A stretch of DNA of 64,000 nt from Vibrio fluminensis (GCF_015278125.1 NZ_JADILO010000022.1:1-64000); one strand, 5' to 3'. Counted from the first letter of the stretch, positions 28,052 to 40,932 are shown. The notes: a model not told the origin generated them from the sequence alone. Program-made: numbers and translations.

Positions 28052-29536
28052 ATGTTGTGGTTTTTAACTTGTGTCGCTGCACTAATTGGTGGCTACTTTA
28101 TTTATGGCGCCTTCGTTGAGAAAATCTTTGGCATCAACGAAAAACGTCAAACACCCGCGCATACTAAAACAGACGGCGTCGACTTCGTACCTATGTCGAC
28201 TAAAAAGGTTTACCTAGTTCAACTACTTAACATTGCTGGTGTTGGCCCTATCTTTGGCCCTATCATGGGCGCACTATACGGCCCTGCAGCAATGCTTTGG
28301 ATCGTAATTGGCTGTATCTTTGCCGGTGCCGTGCATGACTACTTCTCAGGTATGTTATCAGTCCGCAACGGCGGGGCTTCTGTACCAACCATCACAGGTC
28401 GTTACCTAGGCAATGGCGCAAAACACTTTATGAACATCTTTGCCATTGTTCTATTGCTTCTTGTGGGTGTGGTATTCGTTTCAGCTCCTGCTGGCATGAT
28501 CACTAACCTGATTAATGACCAGACTGATTTCACTGTCAGCATGACAACCATGGTTGTGGTGATTTTTGCATACTACATTATCGCGACAATTGTGCCGGTT
28601 GATAAAATCATTGGTCGTTTCTACCCACTATTTGGTGCCCTTCTGATCTTTATGTCGGTTGGCCTAATGACTGCCGTTGCCTTCTCTAGCGAACACACTG
28701 TGATGGGCGACTTCCAAGTCACCGATATGTTCAGCAACCTAAACCCAAATGATATGCCATTGTGGCCAGCACTATTTATCACGATTGCTTGTGGTGCAAT
28801 CTCGGGCTTCCATGCGACTCAATCACCTTTGATGGCGCGTTGTATGGAAAACGAGAAAAATGGTCGCTTCGTATTTTACGGTGCCATGATTGGAGAAGGT
28901 ATTATCGCGCTTATCTGGTGTGCGATTGCTCTATCTTTCTTCGGTTCGCTGGAGTCTCTACAAGAAGCGGTAAGCAACGGCGGTCCTGGTAACGTAGTAT
29001 ACGCATCATCATTTGGTCTACTCGGTGTGTTTGGTGGTGTTATCGCTTTCCTAGGTGTCGTTATCTTACCAATCACTTCTGGCGATACTGCGTTCCGCTC
29101 TAGCCGTCTGATTCTGGCTGAGTACTTCAACATGGAGCAGAAAACACTTCGTAACCGCCTACTGATGGCCGTACCACTATTCGTTATTGGTGGTATCTTA
29201 ACTCAAGTAGACTTCGGCATTATCTGGCGCTACTTCGGTTTTGCTAACCAGACCACAGCAGTAATGATGCTTTGGACAGCCTCAGCATACCTACTACGCC
29301 ACAACAAACTGCACTGGATTACTTCTATCCCAGCAGTGTTTATGACAACAGTATGTGTGACCTTTATCCTTAACAACAGCACGCTTGGCTTTGGCCTGCC
29401 AATGCAAATCTCGACTATCGTTGGTGTCGTATTCGCTATTGCGGTATTGGGTTACGTGATTAAAACATCACAAGGCAAAGGTGAAACTGAGCTGGCTGAT
29501 GAAGAGAAACCAAGCGGCAAAGCTGAAACCGCTTAA
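28052..29536 (+). CDS. CstA-family transporter, probable BtsT-type pyruvate carrier
   Basis: Inner-membrane carbon starvation (CstA/BtsT) transporter of 494 residues with about 13 hydrophobic segments. Family motifs include NIAGVGPIFGPIMGALYG near residue 60, GAVHDYFSGMLSVRNGG, and SGFHATQSPLMARC. It is much shorter than E. coli CstA and BtsT (about 700 aa), as in other vibrios, and lacks their C-terminal extension. RBS is AGGGGA. Its promoter carries BtsR-like repeats and the BtsSR pair lies 4 kb away, so the substrate is probably pyruvate. The DUF466 partner that often follows cstA is absent here. Confidence 0.9.
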   Translation: MLWFLTCVAALIGGYFIYGAFVEKIFGINEKRQTPAHTKTDGVDFVPMSTKKVYLVQLLNIAGVGPIFGPIMGALYGPAAMLWIVIGCIFAGAVHDYFSGMLSVRNGGASVPTITGRYLGNGAKHFMNIFAIVLLLLVGVVFVSAPAGMITNLINDQTDFTVSMTTMVVVIFAYYIIATIVPVDKIIGRFYPLFGALLIFMSVGLMTAVAFSSEHTVMGDFQVTDMFSNLNPNDMPLWPALFITIACGAISGFHATQSPLMARCMENEKNGRFVFYGAMIGEGIIALIWCAIALSFFGSLESLQEAVSNGGPGNVVYASSFGLLGVFGGVIAFLGVVILPITSGDTAFRSSRLILAEYFNMEQKTLRNRLLMAVPLFVIGGILTQVDFGIIWRYFGFANQTTAVMMLWTASAYLLRHNKLHWITSIPAVFMTTVCVTFILNNSTLGFGLPMQISTIVGVVFAIAVLGYVIKTSQGKGETELADEEKPSGKAETA

Positions 29537-29559
29537 ACCTCACATTGGATATAGTAAGC

Positions 29560-29585
29560 AAAAGGCTCCGCAAGGAGCCTTTTTA
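29560..29585 (+). terminator. Terminator of the CstA-family gene
   Basis: AAAAGGCTCC-GCAA-GGAGCCTTTTT, 23 nt after the stop codon; it may also serve the converging M16 peptidase gene. Confidence 0.88.
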
Positions 29586-29606
29586 GTAAACAAATGCCAG
29601 TATCAG

Positions 29607-32372
29607 TTAATTTTTAGGTGAAAGTGTCGCGGTAAGCTTTTTGCTGTTAGACCCAAATACCCAACTAGCCCGCTGTTGAATATCGTCTAGCGTGATGCTA
29701 TTTGCTGTACCTTCAATATCAAGTAACGCATCGATACCATAGCCATGTATTAAATAACGACTATAAAACCAAGCCCTTTGTTGCGGGTCTTCATTAATGG
29801 GTTCCACGGCAACTGCAAGTTGTTTAACTGCCGTAGATACCTCTTCTTCGGTAATAGAGTGTGCTAATCCATCAAACATGAATTCTAAAGCTAACTTTAC
29901 CTCTTTCAAATCTTTACTTGCTACTTTGGCAGTCACAAACCAATCAGACACCAGTTCTCCGTCTTGAGTTACTGGATAAATTTCCGGAGTGTAATCTAAG
30001 CCGCGTTTTTCTCTTATATCTTCAAGAAGACGGGCATTTGCGATACGTTTCAGCGCATCCTCTGTAAAAACATCTTTAGCCGATTTCGTTCTCTTTTCCG
30101 TGTTTATTAGCCGAGTCAATAACATTGTACCTTTTTCACTACCCTCAATAACTTCCACCAATGGTGCTAAATCCGCATTGTATTGATTATCAAAGTTCAA
30201 AGATGGAGACTGCTCGCCTTTGAGAGCAATTGAAGCGACGTACTTACGTAGCATAGGAGCAATATGCGTAGGCTCGAGATCGGCGATAATGACCAACTTA
30301 TTGTCGCGATTGTAGCGAAACAAACGCTCGTGAACCTGAAGTAGCTGCTCTGTAGTGACGGCCGCAATATCTGAATTTACCACCAAACGATGGCGACTCT
30401 GTGGTTGATAGGTTTCTGCATTGATCGTTTTCTGCCACTTACCTTCAGGAGAACTGAGATAAGCACTATTTTTCTCATAAAACTCTTGCTTCACCGCCTC
30501 AAGTTGGCGAGGCTCAATCTTTATTTCTGTTGAGATATTAAAAATAGTATTTAGAGCTAAAGGTAGCTCCTTCACCGCAGTGTTTACCTCTAAACCATGG
30601 GTTGTAAAGCCAATAAATGGGTACACAGCAACGTCTTTTTTACGCAAGTAACCATCAAATTGTGCACCGCTAAATTCACCTAATCCACTTCGAGCAGCAG
30701 ACTGCGACAGTAAATCACTCGCTGCGTATAGCTCCGGTATCAGGGCAGCTCTCCCCCCTTGACTCGCATAGACAATATGCGCTCGCTGGCCAGCTTTCGG
30801 GTCACGTTGATACCAAACTTCTATGCCGTTATTCAACCGCCACACGGTCAAATTACGCTCTCTATCCACTCGTGACACTATCTCGCCCTGTGCCATTGGC
30901 TGTTTAAGCTCTGCCGTCACCCCCTGGAGATCCAGTGGTTTAAACCCGGCTTGAGCATATAAACCTGGCAGCTTAATCATTTCTTGCTCTAAGTCCGTTA
31001 ATGATTCGCTTACACTATAGCCTTGAAGCCAAGAGAAATTGGCCGAAAGTAGTTCATCAATGTTTTCATTGACCCGCTTTAAATCAACATGGGTAATAAA
31101 CTCATTTAGAGCCTGGCGGTTGGTCTCGCGACTTTGTACTGGCATTGCTTGATCAATAGCGAAGAGTTTTTCATCCACAATTTGCAATGGCTTGCGCTTG
31201 TTCCATTCACTGTCGAAGTTAGACAAAGTGTTACGATAGCTCGTCATAATGCTATCTAGTTCACTTTGACTGACACCATAATCTCTTAATGAACCTAACG
31301 TCTCTAAAAACAGCTGTTGAGTGACCTCTCTGTTATCAGCAGAGAACGCCACACTCGCAGCAGAGTATCGGTTATACCCTATCCATTGCGTGTAGCTTCC
31401 CAAGTGTTGTACGGCCTGAGCAGCATCGTTGAATGATGCCTTTAATCTTTGATAAATTAGCTGCTGAGTAACGTCATCCAACCAATACTGATATTGCTGC
31501 TTAAAAGTCGTGATAGAACTAGGGCCTCTATCGACAAAGAAATGTAAGCTGGGCGATTCCTTATCTCCTGCAAGTAATGTGTAAGAGCCGTGGTTAATTC
31601 GATAATCACGTTGCTTGTTAACCGCAGGCTCACCACTGTTTTTCCACGTTGAAAATTGTTGTGAGATAAGCTTTGAAAGTTCTTCTGTGCTGATATTGCC
31701 AGATATAATCAACTCAGCATTTTGCGGTTGATACCATGTGCGATAGTAGTTTTCCAACCCTTTTGCGGATGCCTGTTTAACTGAAACTTCCGTACCTAAA
31801 GGATTTTTATTTTCTAACACGGTGCCTTTTATTGCCTCAAGGTACGCTTTAGTAAATAAGGGTTCATTCTCTGGACGACTATCTCTAAACTCCCCAAGAA
31901 TAACGCCTTTTTCTCGCTCTACTTGATCAGGAGAAAACTCTATACCGTCTGCAATATCTCTCATCCAAGTCAACGCTAATGGCAGATGCTCTTGATCCGC
32001 TAAATCCATTTTATAAGCCGTCAATTGATAACTGGTAAAAGCATTAATATCGGCACCAAAGCTGCCCCCGGTTTTCTCAAATAACCGAATCACATCATTA
32101 CCAGTGAAGTTGCGACTGCCATTAAACGCCATATGCTCGACGAAATGCGCGTAACCTTTTTGCTGGTCGGACTCTTGCATCGATCCAGCATGAATCATCA
32201 GTCGAATTGATATTTCTTTATCTTCTGTTGGATAGAGGTGGTAACGTAACCCATTATCAAGTTGATGCTGGCTCCAGTTCGAGTCATTGGGAATAGATTT
32301 ATCGAGATCGCTATTACAACCTACGATAATTAAAACGGTAAATAAGATAAGCCACTTTTTAATACGTTGCAT
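29607..32372 (-). CDS. M16 family zinc metallopeptidase, lipoprotein (PqqL-like)
   Basis: Inverzincin protease of 921 residues, built as two tandem M16 pairs (about 35-450 and 500-900). The N-terminal half holds the active site HFVEH (HxxEH) near residue 80 and the downstream Glu in EREKGVILGE; the C-terminal half is the inactive partner. A lipoprotein signal (IIVG-C, Cys19) with Asn-Ser-Asp behind it predicts envelope anchoring. Closest in layout to E. coli PqqL, but that protein has an ordinary signal peptide, so I leave the symbol empty. Slightly lower GC and less biased codons than neighbours. Confidence 0.88.
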   Translation of the reverse strand: MQRIKKWLILFTVLIIVGCNSDLDKSIPNDSNWSQHQLDNGLRYHLYPTEDKEISIRLMIHAGSMQESDQQKGYAHFVEHMAFNGSRNFTGNDVIRLFEKTGGSFGADINAFTSYQLTAYKMDLADQEHLPLALTWMRDIADGIEFSPDQVEREKGVILGEFRDSRPENEPLFTKAYLEAIKGTVLENKNPLGTEVSVKQASAKGLENYYRTWYQPQNAELIISGNISTEELSKLISQQFSTWKNSGEPAVNKQRDYRINHGSYTLLAGDKESPSLHFFVDRGPSSITTFKQQYQYWLDDVTQQLIYQRLKASFNDAAQAVQHLGSYTQWIGYNRYSAASVAFSADNREVTQQLFLETLGSLRDYGVSQSELDSIMTSYRNTLSNFDSEWNKRKPLQIVDEKLFAIDQAMPVQSRETNRQALNEFITHVDLKRVNENIDELLSANFSWLQGYSVSESLTDLEQEMIKLPGLYAQAGFKPLDLQGVTAELKQPMAQGEIVSRVDRERNLTVWRLNNGIEVWYQRDPKAGQRAHIVYASQGGRAALIPELYAASDLLSQSAARSGLGEFSGAQFDGYLRKKDVAVYPFIGFTTHGLEVNTAVKELPLALNTIFNISTEIKIEPRQLEAVKQEFYEKNSAYLSSPEGKWQKTINAETYQPQSRHRLVVNSDIAAVTTEQLLQVHERLFRYNRDNKLVIIADLEPTHIAPMLRKYVASIALKGEQSPSLNFDNQYNADLAPLVEVIEGSEKGTMLLTRLINTEKRTKSAKDVFTEDALKRIANARLLEDIREKRGLDYTPEIYPVTQDGELVSDWFVTAKVASKDLKEVKLALEFMFDGLAHSITEEEVSTAVKQLAVAVEPINEDPQQRAWFYSRYLIHGYGIDALLDIEGTANSITLDDIQQRASWVFGSNSKKLTATLSPKN

Positions 32373-32520
32373 GATCAGTTCCTAGTCCAATTACTAGTCG
32401 CACTATATCGTTCAGCGTGGTGCAGAATGTAATACACCAGCTTCAACTGGTTAAAAATTCGACTCACTATAAATAATCATGAAATCTATATGATTATTAG
32501 TTATCTGCAAAAGTAACAAA

Positions 32521-32556
32521 TAAAAAAGCCCCTAACTTATGATGAAGTTAGGGGCT
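32521..32556 (-). terminator. ispH terminator
   Basis: Minus-strand AGCCCCTAACTT...AAGTTAGGGGCT stem followed by TTTTTT, 18 nt after the ispH stop. Confidence 0.88.
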
Positions 32557-32574
32557 AGATTTAGTTAAGCAACA

Positions 32575-33540
32575 TTAATCGACTTGCTTAATCTGCAACT
32601 CTTTCGGCACTTCGAAGAACATGTTCTCTTCACGACCCGTCACTTCTTCAACCGAGCGCGTACCAACCAATACTTTGATACGTTCCATAATTTGGTTCAC
32701 AAGCTCTTCTGGCGCTGATGCGCCCGCGGTTACACCAACCTTACGCTTACCGTTAAACCATTCGGTTTTAATGTCTTCAGGGCAGTCAGTAAGATACCCC
32801 GGTGTGCCCAGTTTTTCTGCCAACTCTTTCAGGCGCGTTGAGTTAGAAGAGTTCTTTGAGCCAACCACAATGACAACATCTACGTTAGTCGCAATTTCAC
32901 GCACTGCATCTTGGCGGTTCTGAGTGGCGTAGCAAATATCATCTTTACGTGGACCTTGGATCTCTGGGAATACACGACGCAGCTCAGTAATCACATCGGC
33001 CGTCTCATCAACAGACAGTGTGGTTTGGCTTACGTAATGAAGTTCCGTTGGGTCTTTGACCACACTCAACAACTTCTCGACATCTTCTGGTTTCTCGACC
33101 AAATACATGCCGCCCGTTTCGCTTGAGTACTGCCCCATAGTGCCTTCAACTTCAGGGTGACCAGCATGACCTATCAAAACCACTTCCATATTACGACGAC
33201 TCGCACGCGCGACTTCCATATGAACTTTAGTCACCAATGGACAAGTAGCATCAAATACCGTCAAGGCGCGCTTTTTCGCTTCTTGACGCACAGCTTGTGA
33301 TACACCATGAGCTGAGAAAATCACAATATTGTCATCAGGCACTTCATGCAGTTCTTCAACGAAGATTGCACCGCGCTGTTTTAACCCTTCCACCACAAAA
33401 CGGTTATGCACCACTTCGTGACGCACATAGATAGGTGGCTGATAAAGTTCCAAAGCGCGTTCTACGATGCTAATGGCACGGTCTACACCGGCACAAAAGC
33501 CACGCGGGTTAGCTAACAGGATTTTCATTTCATTGCTCAT
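32575..33540 (-). CDS. ispH: 4-hydroxy-3-methylbut-2-enyl diphosphate reductase IspH
   Basis: Last enzyme of the MEP isoprenoid pathway; an iron-sulfur enzyme making IPP and DMAPP. The 321 residues have the three cluster cysteines in [21 protein letters not shown] and [11 protein letters not shown], and the catalytic Glu in PEVEGTMGQ. The ATG at 33540 precedes another in-frame ATG at 33528 that matches the usual family start ([10 protein letters not shown]); neither has a strong RBS. It follows fkpB by 23 nt. Confidence 0.97.
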   Translation of the reverse strand: MSNEMKILLANPRGFCAGVDRAISIVERALELYQPPIYVRHEVVHNRFVVEGLKQRGAIFVEELHEVPDDNIVIFSAHGVSQAVRQEAKKRALTVFDATCPLVTKVHMEVARASRRNMEVVLIGHAGHPEVEGTMGQYSSETGGMYLVEKPEDVEKLLSVVKDPTELHYVSQTTLSVDETADVITELRRVFPEIQGPRKDDICYATQNRQDAVREIATNVDVVIVVGSKNSSNSTRLKELAEKLGTPGYLTDCPEDIKTEWFNGKRKVGVTAGASAPEELVNQIMERIKVLVGTRSVEEVTGREENMFFEVPKELQIKQVD

Positions 33541-33563
33541 GGGGTGTTTTCTTCTTCGGGGCG

Positions 33564-33995
33564 TTATTCTACTGACAAAATTTCAACTTCAAAAGTCACA
33601 TCTTGTCCTGCTAGAGGGTGGTTAAAGTCAACCGTGACTGAATCACCGGCAATCTCGGTAATAATTCCCGGGATCTCCATACCATCAGGACCACTAAACG
33701 CCATAATGGTACCCACTTCAACTTCAGCATCACCGACAAACCTAGCGCGATCCATATAGTGAATATTATCTGGATTTGGCATGCCAAAAGCGTCTGCCGC
33801 TGACAATTCAATCGCTTTGCTTTCACCAGCGCTTAAACCGAGCAAACACTGTTCAAAGTTATCGCTCAGGCTACCATCACCAATCACCAGTTTGGCTGGT
33901 TTACCCATATTGTGGGTGCTGTCGGCTACAGAGCCATCTTTCATTTTGATAGTAAAGTGAAGAGTTACAGTAGAGTCTTGGGTTATTGATGTCAC
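33564..33995 (-). CDS. fkpB: FKBP-type peptidyl-prolyl isomerase FkpB (SlpA)
   Basis: Cytoplasmic prolyl isomerase and chaperone of the SlyD/SlpA type. The 143 residues start at a GTG preceded by AAGGAAG and show the FKBP pattern [19 protein letters not shown], then the inserted flap domain (about 70-125) and the C-terminal strand [18 protein letters not shown]. It is paired with ispH as in E. coli, but a terminator and a new promoter separate the pair from ileS-lspA. Confidence 0.94.
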   Translation of the reverse strand: MTSITQDSTVTLHFTIKMKDGSVADSTHNMGKPAKLVIGDGSLSDNFEQCLLGLSAGESKAIELSAADAFGMPNPDNIHYMDRARFVGDAEVEVGTIMAFSGPDGMEIPGIITEIAGDSVTVDFNHPLAGQDVTFEVEILSVE

Positions 33996-34018
33996 GATAC
34001 AGCTTCCTTGTAGTTCTT

Positions 34019-34048
34019 ATTATTCCAAGATAGACCTTAGCTAGACAA
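34019..34048 (-). promoter_or_regulatory. fkpB-ispH promoter
   Basis: On the minus strand TTGTCT (34043-34048), 18-bp spacer, AATAAT (34019-34024), 24 nt upstream of the fkpB GTG. Confidence 0.6.
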
Positions 34049-34105
34049 AAAAACACTTAGTTTCATTAAGTCGCGTACTGTCTAATTTTATATGCAGGTA
34101 TATAG

Positions 34106-34135
34106 AAAAAACGCTGTCGAATCAACAGACAGCGT
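34106..34135 (-). terminator. lspA terminator
   Basis: Minus-strand ACGCTGTC-TGTTGATTC-GACAGCGT followed by TTTTT, 17 nt after the lspA stop. Confidence 0.85.
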
Positions 34136-34151
34136 TTAGGGTTATTCGCTT

Positions 34152-34661
34152 TTATGCGGTGGTTTTCTCTTTACTAAGAAAACCATCAAGGATGATCATC
34201 GCCGCGCCAATACAGATTGTAGTATCAGCTAAGTTGAATGCGGGCCAATGATAGGTGCCCCAGTAGAAATCTAGGTAATCGACAACAAAGCCGTGTACCA
34301 CTCGATCAAAAACATTGCCAATCGCGCCACCAATAATCATCGCATAAGCAATGTTGTTCCACTTCTCTTTGGCGGGCAATTTACTCATCCAATATGTCAG
34401 CATTGCTGTAACCACAAAGGCAATACCAGTAAATAGCCAACGCTGCCAACCTGCTTGATCACTCAAAAAGCTAAATGCCGCACCGTAGTTATGAACATAA
34501 AGCAAATTAAAGAATGGCAGGATTTCAATACGGTTGTTCCAGCCATACCCCATATTGTCCATTACCACCAACTTAATCGTGATATCGGCAATAAAGATCA
34601 CTACGGCTAGCCAAAGCCAACGTACGCCAGATTCTTTCAGTGTTAGTGCTTTCTCACTCAT
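34152..34661 (-). CDS. lspA: Lipoprotein signal peptidase LspA (signal peptidase II)
   Basis: Inner-membrane aspartic protease that removes signal peptides from diacylglyceryl-prolipoproteins. The ATG at 34661, with AAGGAT in front, gives 169 residues; a longer frame upstream runs through a hairpin and is not used. Four TM segments; catalytic Asp residues are in [10 protein letters not shown] and FNLADTTI, with NYGAAFSF typical of the family. Unlike in E. coli it does not overlap ileS: a 195-nt gap with hairpins precedes it. Confidence 0.96.
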   Translation of the reverse strand: MSEKALTLKESGVRWLWLAVVIFIADITIKLVVMDNMGYGWNNRIEILPFFNLLYVHNYGAAFSFLSDQAGWQRWLFTGIAFVVTAMLTYWMSKLPAKEKWNNIAYAMIIGGAIGNVFDRVVHGFVVDYLDFYWGTYHWPAFNLADTTICIGAAMIILDGFLSKEKTTA

Positions 34662-34669
34662 ATCCTTAC

Positions 34670-34698
34670 CTAAAAACAACCCCAGTAAATACTGGGGC
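34670..34698 (-). terminator. Attenuator-like terminator between ileS and lspA
   Basis: Minus-strand GCCCCAGTA-TT-TACTGGGG followed by TTGTTTTT, ending about 9 nt before the lspA start codon. It would reduce read-through from ileS into lspA. Confidence 0.6.
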
Positions 34699-34753
34699 TG
34701 CTTGGTTATTAAAAAGTTCAATCTTTGCTTAGCTCATTCAAGATTATTGGTTT

Positions 34754-34807
34754 TGTCGCTAGGCGACAAGTTTACGAAGCCCCTGAGCATAGATAACTAT
34801 GTGATGG
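34754..34807. repeat. Two hairpins in the ileS-lspA gap
   Basis: TTGTCGC-TAG-GCGACAA (about 34754-34769), followed by an imperfect stem CCCC...CATAG-ATAA-CTATG...GGGG (about 34780-34807). The first is flanked by T on one side only. They may mark the ileS 3' end; I see no open frame in the gap. Confidence 0.45.
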
Positions 34808-34856
34808 GGTGAGCAAACGCTGTCAACAACGCGACAAGACCAAGAATGAAGAATGA

Positions 34857-37685
<2,829 letters not shown>

Positions 37686-37749
37686 CGATTCTTAATTCCG
37701 TTATATTGGGCGAAAGTTAGACATTATGCTAATCGGTGGAATAAACCGA

Positions 37750-38685
37750 TTAACCCTTAAACTGACGCAGCCACACCCTTGCTGCCTCAGCATCCAATTC
37801 TATTTGCTGTTTAAGCGCTTCGAATGACTCAAATTTATGTTCATTGCGAAGTTTTTCCAGAAGTACAATTTCGAGCTGTTTGCCGTACAAATCACCTTGA
37901 AAGTCAAATAAATGCACTTCGAGTTGTTGGCGAACACCATTTACTGTTGGTCTTTGACCAATGTTCGCCACTCCTCCAATCGCTTGCCCGCCCAGCCCTA
38001 AAGCTTGAACGACATACACACCAGAAACCGGTGATACGCAGCGTTTGAGGGGAATATTTGCAGTAGGAAAACCTATGGTTCTACCTAATTTGCGTCCATG
38101 AGATACGCGCCCACTAATACTGTAGTCGCGACCTAACATCTCAGCCGCAGCCGGTAAGTTATCTTCCGCTAAAGCATTGCGAATTGCAGTGCTGCTCACG
38201 CGCAGTTGCTGTAAACAAAAGCTTTGAGTGCTGACCACTTCAAAACCGTACTTTTGACCTGCCTGTTGCAGCATCGCAAAGTTACCTTTACGACCGCGAC
38301 CAAAGCAGAAGTCGTCACCAACTACGAGAAACTTAACACCCAATCGCTTGACCAACAAGTCAGTAATAAACTCTTCCGCGCTTAGATTGGCGAAATAGGT
38401 ATTAAAACTGACGCAAAGTAAGCGATCTAAGTTAAGTTTGCTCAATTGGACAAACTTATCTCGCAAACGAGTTAAACGCGCTGGCGCTTTCTCTTTTGCA
38501 AACAACTCCAATGGCTGTGGTTCAAACGTCATCACCATAGATGGCAAACCTAATGTTTGCGCTTGGTGTGCCACTTGCTCTAACACAGCTTGATGCCCTA
38601 AATGAACACCATCAAAGTTTCCTATGGTAAGCACACAACCTTGATGTTGCGGCAAAATATTGTGAATACCTCGGATCAATTCCAT
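37750..38685 (-). CDS. ribF: Bifunctional riboflavin kinase / FAD synthetase RibF
   Basis: Makes FMN from riboflavin and FAD from FMN. The 311 residues have the N-terminal FMN adenylyltransferase domain with IGNFDGVHLGHQ (about 22-33) and DDFCFGRGRKG, and the C-terminal flavokinase domain with GRTIGFPTANI and SGVYVV. Length matches E. coli RibF (313). It lies between murJ and ileS on the same strand. No FMN riboswitch is seen. Confidence 0.97.
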   Translation of the reverse strand: MELIRGIHNILPQHQGCVLTIGNFDGVHLGHQAVLEQVAHQAQTLGLPSMVMTFEPQPLELFAKEKAPARLTRLRDKFVQLSKLNLDRLLCVSFNTYFANLSAEEFITDLLVKRLGVKFLVVGDDFCFGRGRKGNFAMLQQAGQKYGFEVVSTQSFCLQQLRVSSTAIRNALAEDNLPAAAEMLGRDYSISGRVSHGRKLGRTIGFPTANIPLKRCVSPVSGVYVVQALGLGGQAIGGVANIGQRPTVNGVRQQLEVHLFDFQGDLYGKQLEIVLLEKLRNEHKFESFEALKQQIELDAEAARVWLRQFKG

Positions 38686-38799
38686 TGGGAGCTGCTTAAT
38701 GCCTTTTATTTACACTGCGTGAAACCGACGGATTATATACTAATCCTAATACCCAAGTAACCTCAATATGCTTAGTTCAACGAGAATAACTTAGCTAGC

Positions 38800-40362
38800 C
38801 TACTCTGTTGCTGCTTTTAAATCTTTTAAGCGAACACCTAAAACCAAGAGGCAAATCAGGTAAACGCCGGCACCCAAGCCAATCAACGCAGCAAGCCACA
38901 TAACTCGTTCAGCAAAACTCCAAGTCAACCAAACACTCATCTCTTCTAACTGCCATAAGATAGCCGCCACCATCGCCACACCTGCGATAGTCAAACGAGC
39001 AATAAATAGCAGAGTGCGCTTGCTGATTTGGTACACACCTTGAATATGCAGTCCTCGATAAAGAAGAGACATGTTAACCAGAGCTGATAACGCCGTTGCC
39101 ATTGCCAAACCAACATAGCCATAGAAATAAGCAAAGATCGCGTTAAAGCCCATATTGGTCACCATAGCGACAATACCGTACTTCACTGGCGTCTTAGTAT
39201 CTTGCCGTGAGTAGTAACCCGGGGCGAGAACTTTAATCAACATAAAGTTAAGCAACCCTGACGAGTAGGCCAGTAAGGAAAGGGAGGCTTGATGAACATC
39301 ATGAGGAGAGAATTCACCACGCATAAATAGCACCATTAACATCGGTTTGGCTAATACCATCAAACCCAGCATGGCAGGCAGACCTAATAACAGCACCATT
39401 CGCACGCCCCAATCCATCGTGCTGGCAAACCCTTCACTATGAGCGTCAACATGCTTACGCGACAATGCAGGTAGAATAACGGTAGCAATCGCGATACCAA
39501 ATAGCCCGAGTGGAAATTCAAGTAAACGGTCAGAGTAGTACAACCAACTGATTGAGCCAGTTTGTAGGAAACTAGCAATAAAAGTATCAAGCAGTAAGTT
39601 TATCTGGCTAACCGAAACACCAAACAACGCTGGGATCATTAGCGTGCGAATTTTGACCACGCCCGGATCGCGCCAACCCCACTTGGGTTTGACCATCACT
39701 CCTGCTTTAATAAGGAAAGGAATTTGAAATAAGAACTGAACTAAACCACCTAAGAACACACCAATCGCTAAACCAATTTCTGGTTGCGCCAGCTGCGGAG
39801 CAATAAACCACGCAGAGAAAATGATCATGACGTTGAGAAAGACTGGCGTAAAAGAGGAAACCGCAAATTTGCCTAACGTATTGAGAATTGCGCCTGACAA
39901 GGCGACAAAAGTGATGAACCACAAGTAAGGAAAAGTAATTTTGAGCATAAAGCTCGCCAGTTCAAATTTTCCTGCCGAAGGGCCATCGTTCAGCCAATCT
40001 AAAAACCAGCCAAAACCAAATAGTGCTGTTACCACGCCAGAGCCAAGAATACCCAATAGGGTCACGATAGAAACTATAACGCCCAGTGTACCGGATGCTT
40101 TGGCGATCAGCTCACGAGTCTTATCCATATCCCCCGCGGCATGACTTTCGGTCAACACTGGTACAAATGCTTGTGAAAACGCACCTTCAGCAAATAAGCG
40201 GCGTAGGAAGTTAGGAATCTTATTGGCAAAGAAAAACACATCCGCGCTTGCCCCCGCGCCCATTAGGTTAGCAACGACAACATCTCGGACTAAGCCCAAA
40301 ACGCGGGAAATTAATGTCATCGCACTGACAATCATGCCAGATTTGAGCAGACGTTTACTCAC
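38800..40362 (-). CDS. murJ: Lipid II flippase MurJ
   Basis: MOP-superfamily flippase moving lipid II across the inner membrane for peptidoglycan synthesis. The 520 residues contain about 14 TM segments, start KRLLKSGMIVSAMTLISRVLG and keep the RDVVVANLMGAG stretch and FLRRLFAEGAFSQAFVPVL, which carry the conserved Arg residues of the central cavity. It starts 260 bp from the divergent rpsT gene, the E. coli order being different (murJ is elsewhere), but this is common in Vibrio. Confidence 0.97.
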   Translation of the reverse strand: MSKRLLKSGMIVSAMTLISRVLGLVRDVVVANLMGAGASADVFFFANKIPNFLRRLFAEGAFSQAFVPVLTESHAAGDMDKTRELIAKASGTLGVIVSIVTLLGILGSGVVTALFGFGWFLDWLNDGPSAGKFELASFMLKITFPYLWFITFVALSGAILNTLGKFAVSSFTPVFLNVMIIFSAWFIAPQLAQPEIGLAIGVFLGGLVQFLFQIPFLIKAGVMVKPKWGWRDPGVVKIRTLMIPALFGVSVSQINLLLDTFIASFLQTGSISWLYYSDRLLEFPLGLFGIAIATVILPALSRKHVDAHSEGFASTMDWGVRMVLLLGLPAMLGLMVLAKPMLMVLFMRGEFSPHDVHQASLSLLAYSSGLLNFMLIKVLAPGYYSRQDTKTPVKYGIVAMVTNMGFNAIFAYFYGYVGLAMATALSALVNMSLLYRGLHIQGVYQISKRTLLFIARLTIAGVAMVAAILWQLEEMSVWLTWSFAERVMWLAALIGLGAGVYLICLLVLGVRLKDLKAATE

Positions 40363-40440
40363 AATTACCTCAAATAACAGCCATACCCTATTGATCTGCC
40401 TTAATAGATGAAGGAAAGTCGTTTTCTGGGCAGATAAGTA

Positions 40441-40470
40441 TTAGCATTAAAAAAAGAATACTGATAGAAT
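40441..40470 (+). promoter_or_regulatory. rpsT promoter P1 candidate
   Basis: TTAGCA (40441-40446), 18-bp spacer, TAGAAT (40465-40470), followed by CCCCGCC, a GC-rich discriminator of the stringently controlled type. Confidence 0.45.
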
Positions 40471-40544
40471 CCCCGCCATCTTAACCGCGATGACTCGTCG
40501 AATCCAAAAATTGTTTGGGCCAGACTGGTTTTTGCACAAATCAT

Positions 40545-40573
40545 TTGACATTTGGGTGCAAATAGGGGATATT
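40545..40573 (+). promoter_or_regulatory. rpsT promoter P2 candidate
   Basis: TTGACA (40545-40550), 17-bp spacer, GATATT (40568-40573), followed by CCCTGCCC. Two promoters are also known for E. coli rpsT. Confidence 0.55.
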
Positions 40574-40621
40574 CCCTGCCCTTAAATTGTCACCGAACTA
40601 AAGTTTTTGGGAGTTAGACCC

Positions 40622-40882
40622 TTGGCAAATAGTAAATCTGCTAAGAAGCGCGCTATCCAAGCTGAGAAACGTCGCCAGCACAACGCTAGCCGTCGTTCTA
40701 TGATGCGCACTTACATGAAGAAAACTGTTGCTGCTATCGAAGCAGGCGACAAAGAAGCTGCAACTGCTGCATTCGCTGCAGTTACACCAATCCTAGACCG
40801 TATGGCTACTAAAGGTCTTGTTCACAAGAACAAAGCTGCTCGTCATAAGTCTCGTTTCGCTGCTGCAATCAAAGCTCTATAA
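40622..40882 (+). CDS. rpsT: 30S ribosomal protein S20
   Basis: Primary-binding small-subunit protein that contacts 16S rRNA. The start is the TTG at 40622, giving 86 residues beginning (M)[10 protein letters not shown]. This aligns exactly with E. coli S20, which also starts with UUG and is translationally autoregulated. The nearby upstream ATG (40607) would add five residues inside the GGGAG Shine-Dalgarno. Very basic, Ala/Lys-rich helical protein with [12 protein letters not shown] and [15 protein letters not shown]. Confidence 0.97.
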   Translation: MANSKSAKKRAIQAEKRRQHNASRRSMMRTYMKKTVAAIEAGDKEAATAAFAAVTPILDRMATKGLVHKNKAARHKSRFAAAIKAL

Positions 40883-40904
40883 TAGAACTCTGATTTCCAG
40901 TGAA

Positions 40905-40932
40905 GAAAAAACCGGCCTTGGCCGGTTTTTTT
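40905..40932 (+). terminator. rpsT terminator
   Basis: AAAAAACCGGCC-TTG-GCCGGTTTTTTT, 23 nt after the rpsT stop. Confidence 0.92.

Noticed and set aside
29607..32372. M16 peptidase as horizontally acquired
   Set aside because: Codon use is a little weaker than in neighbours, but it has normal flanks and no mobility genes; the evidence is insufficient.
37686..37749. Riboswitch or T-box before ileS, or FMN riboswitch before ribF
   Set aside because: The gaps are 64 and 114 nt and show no conserved aptamer sequence.
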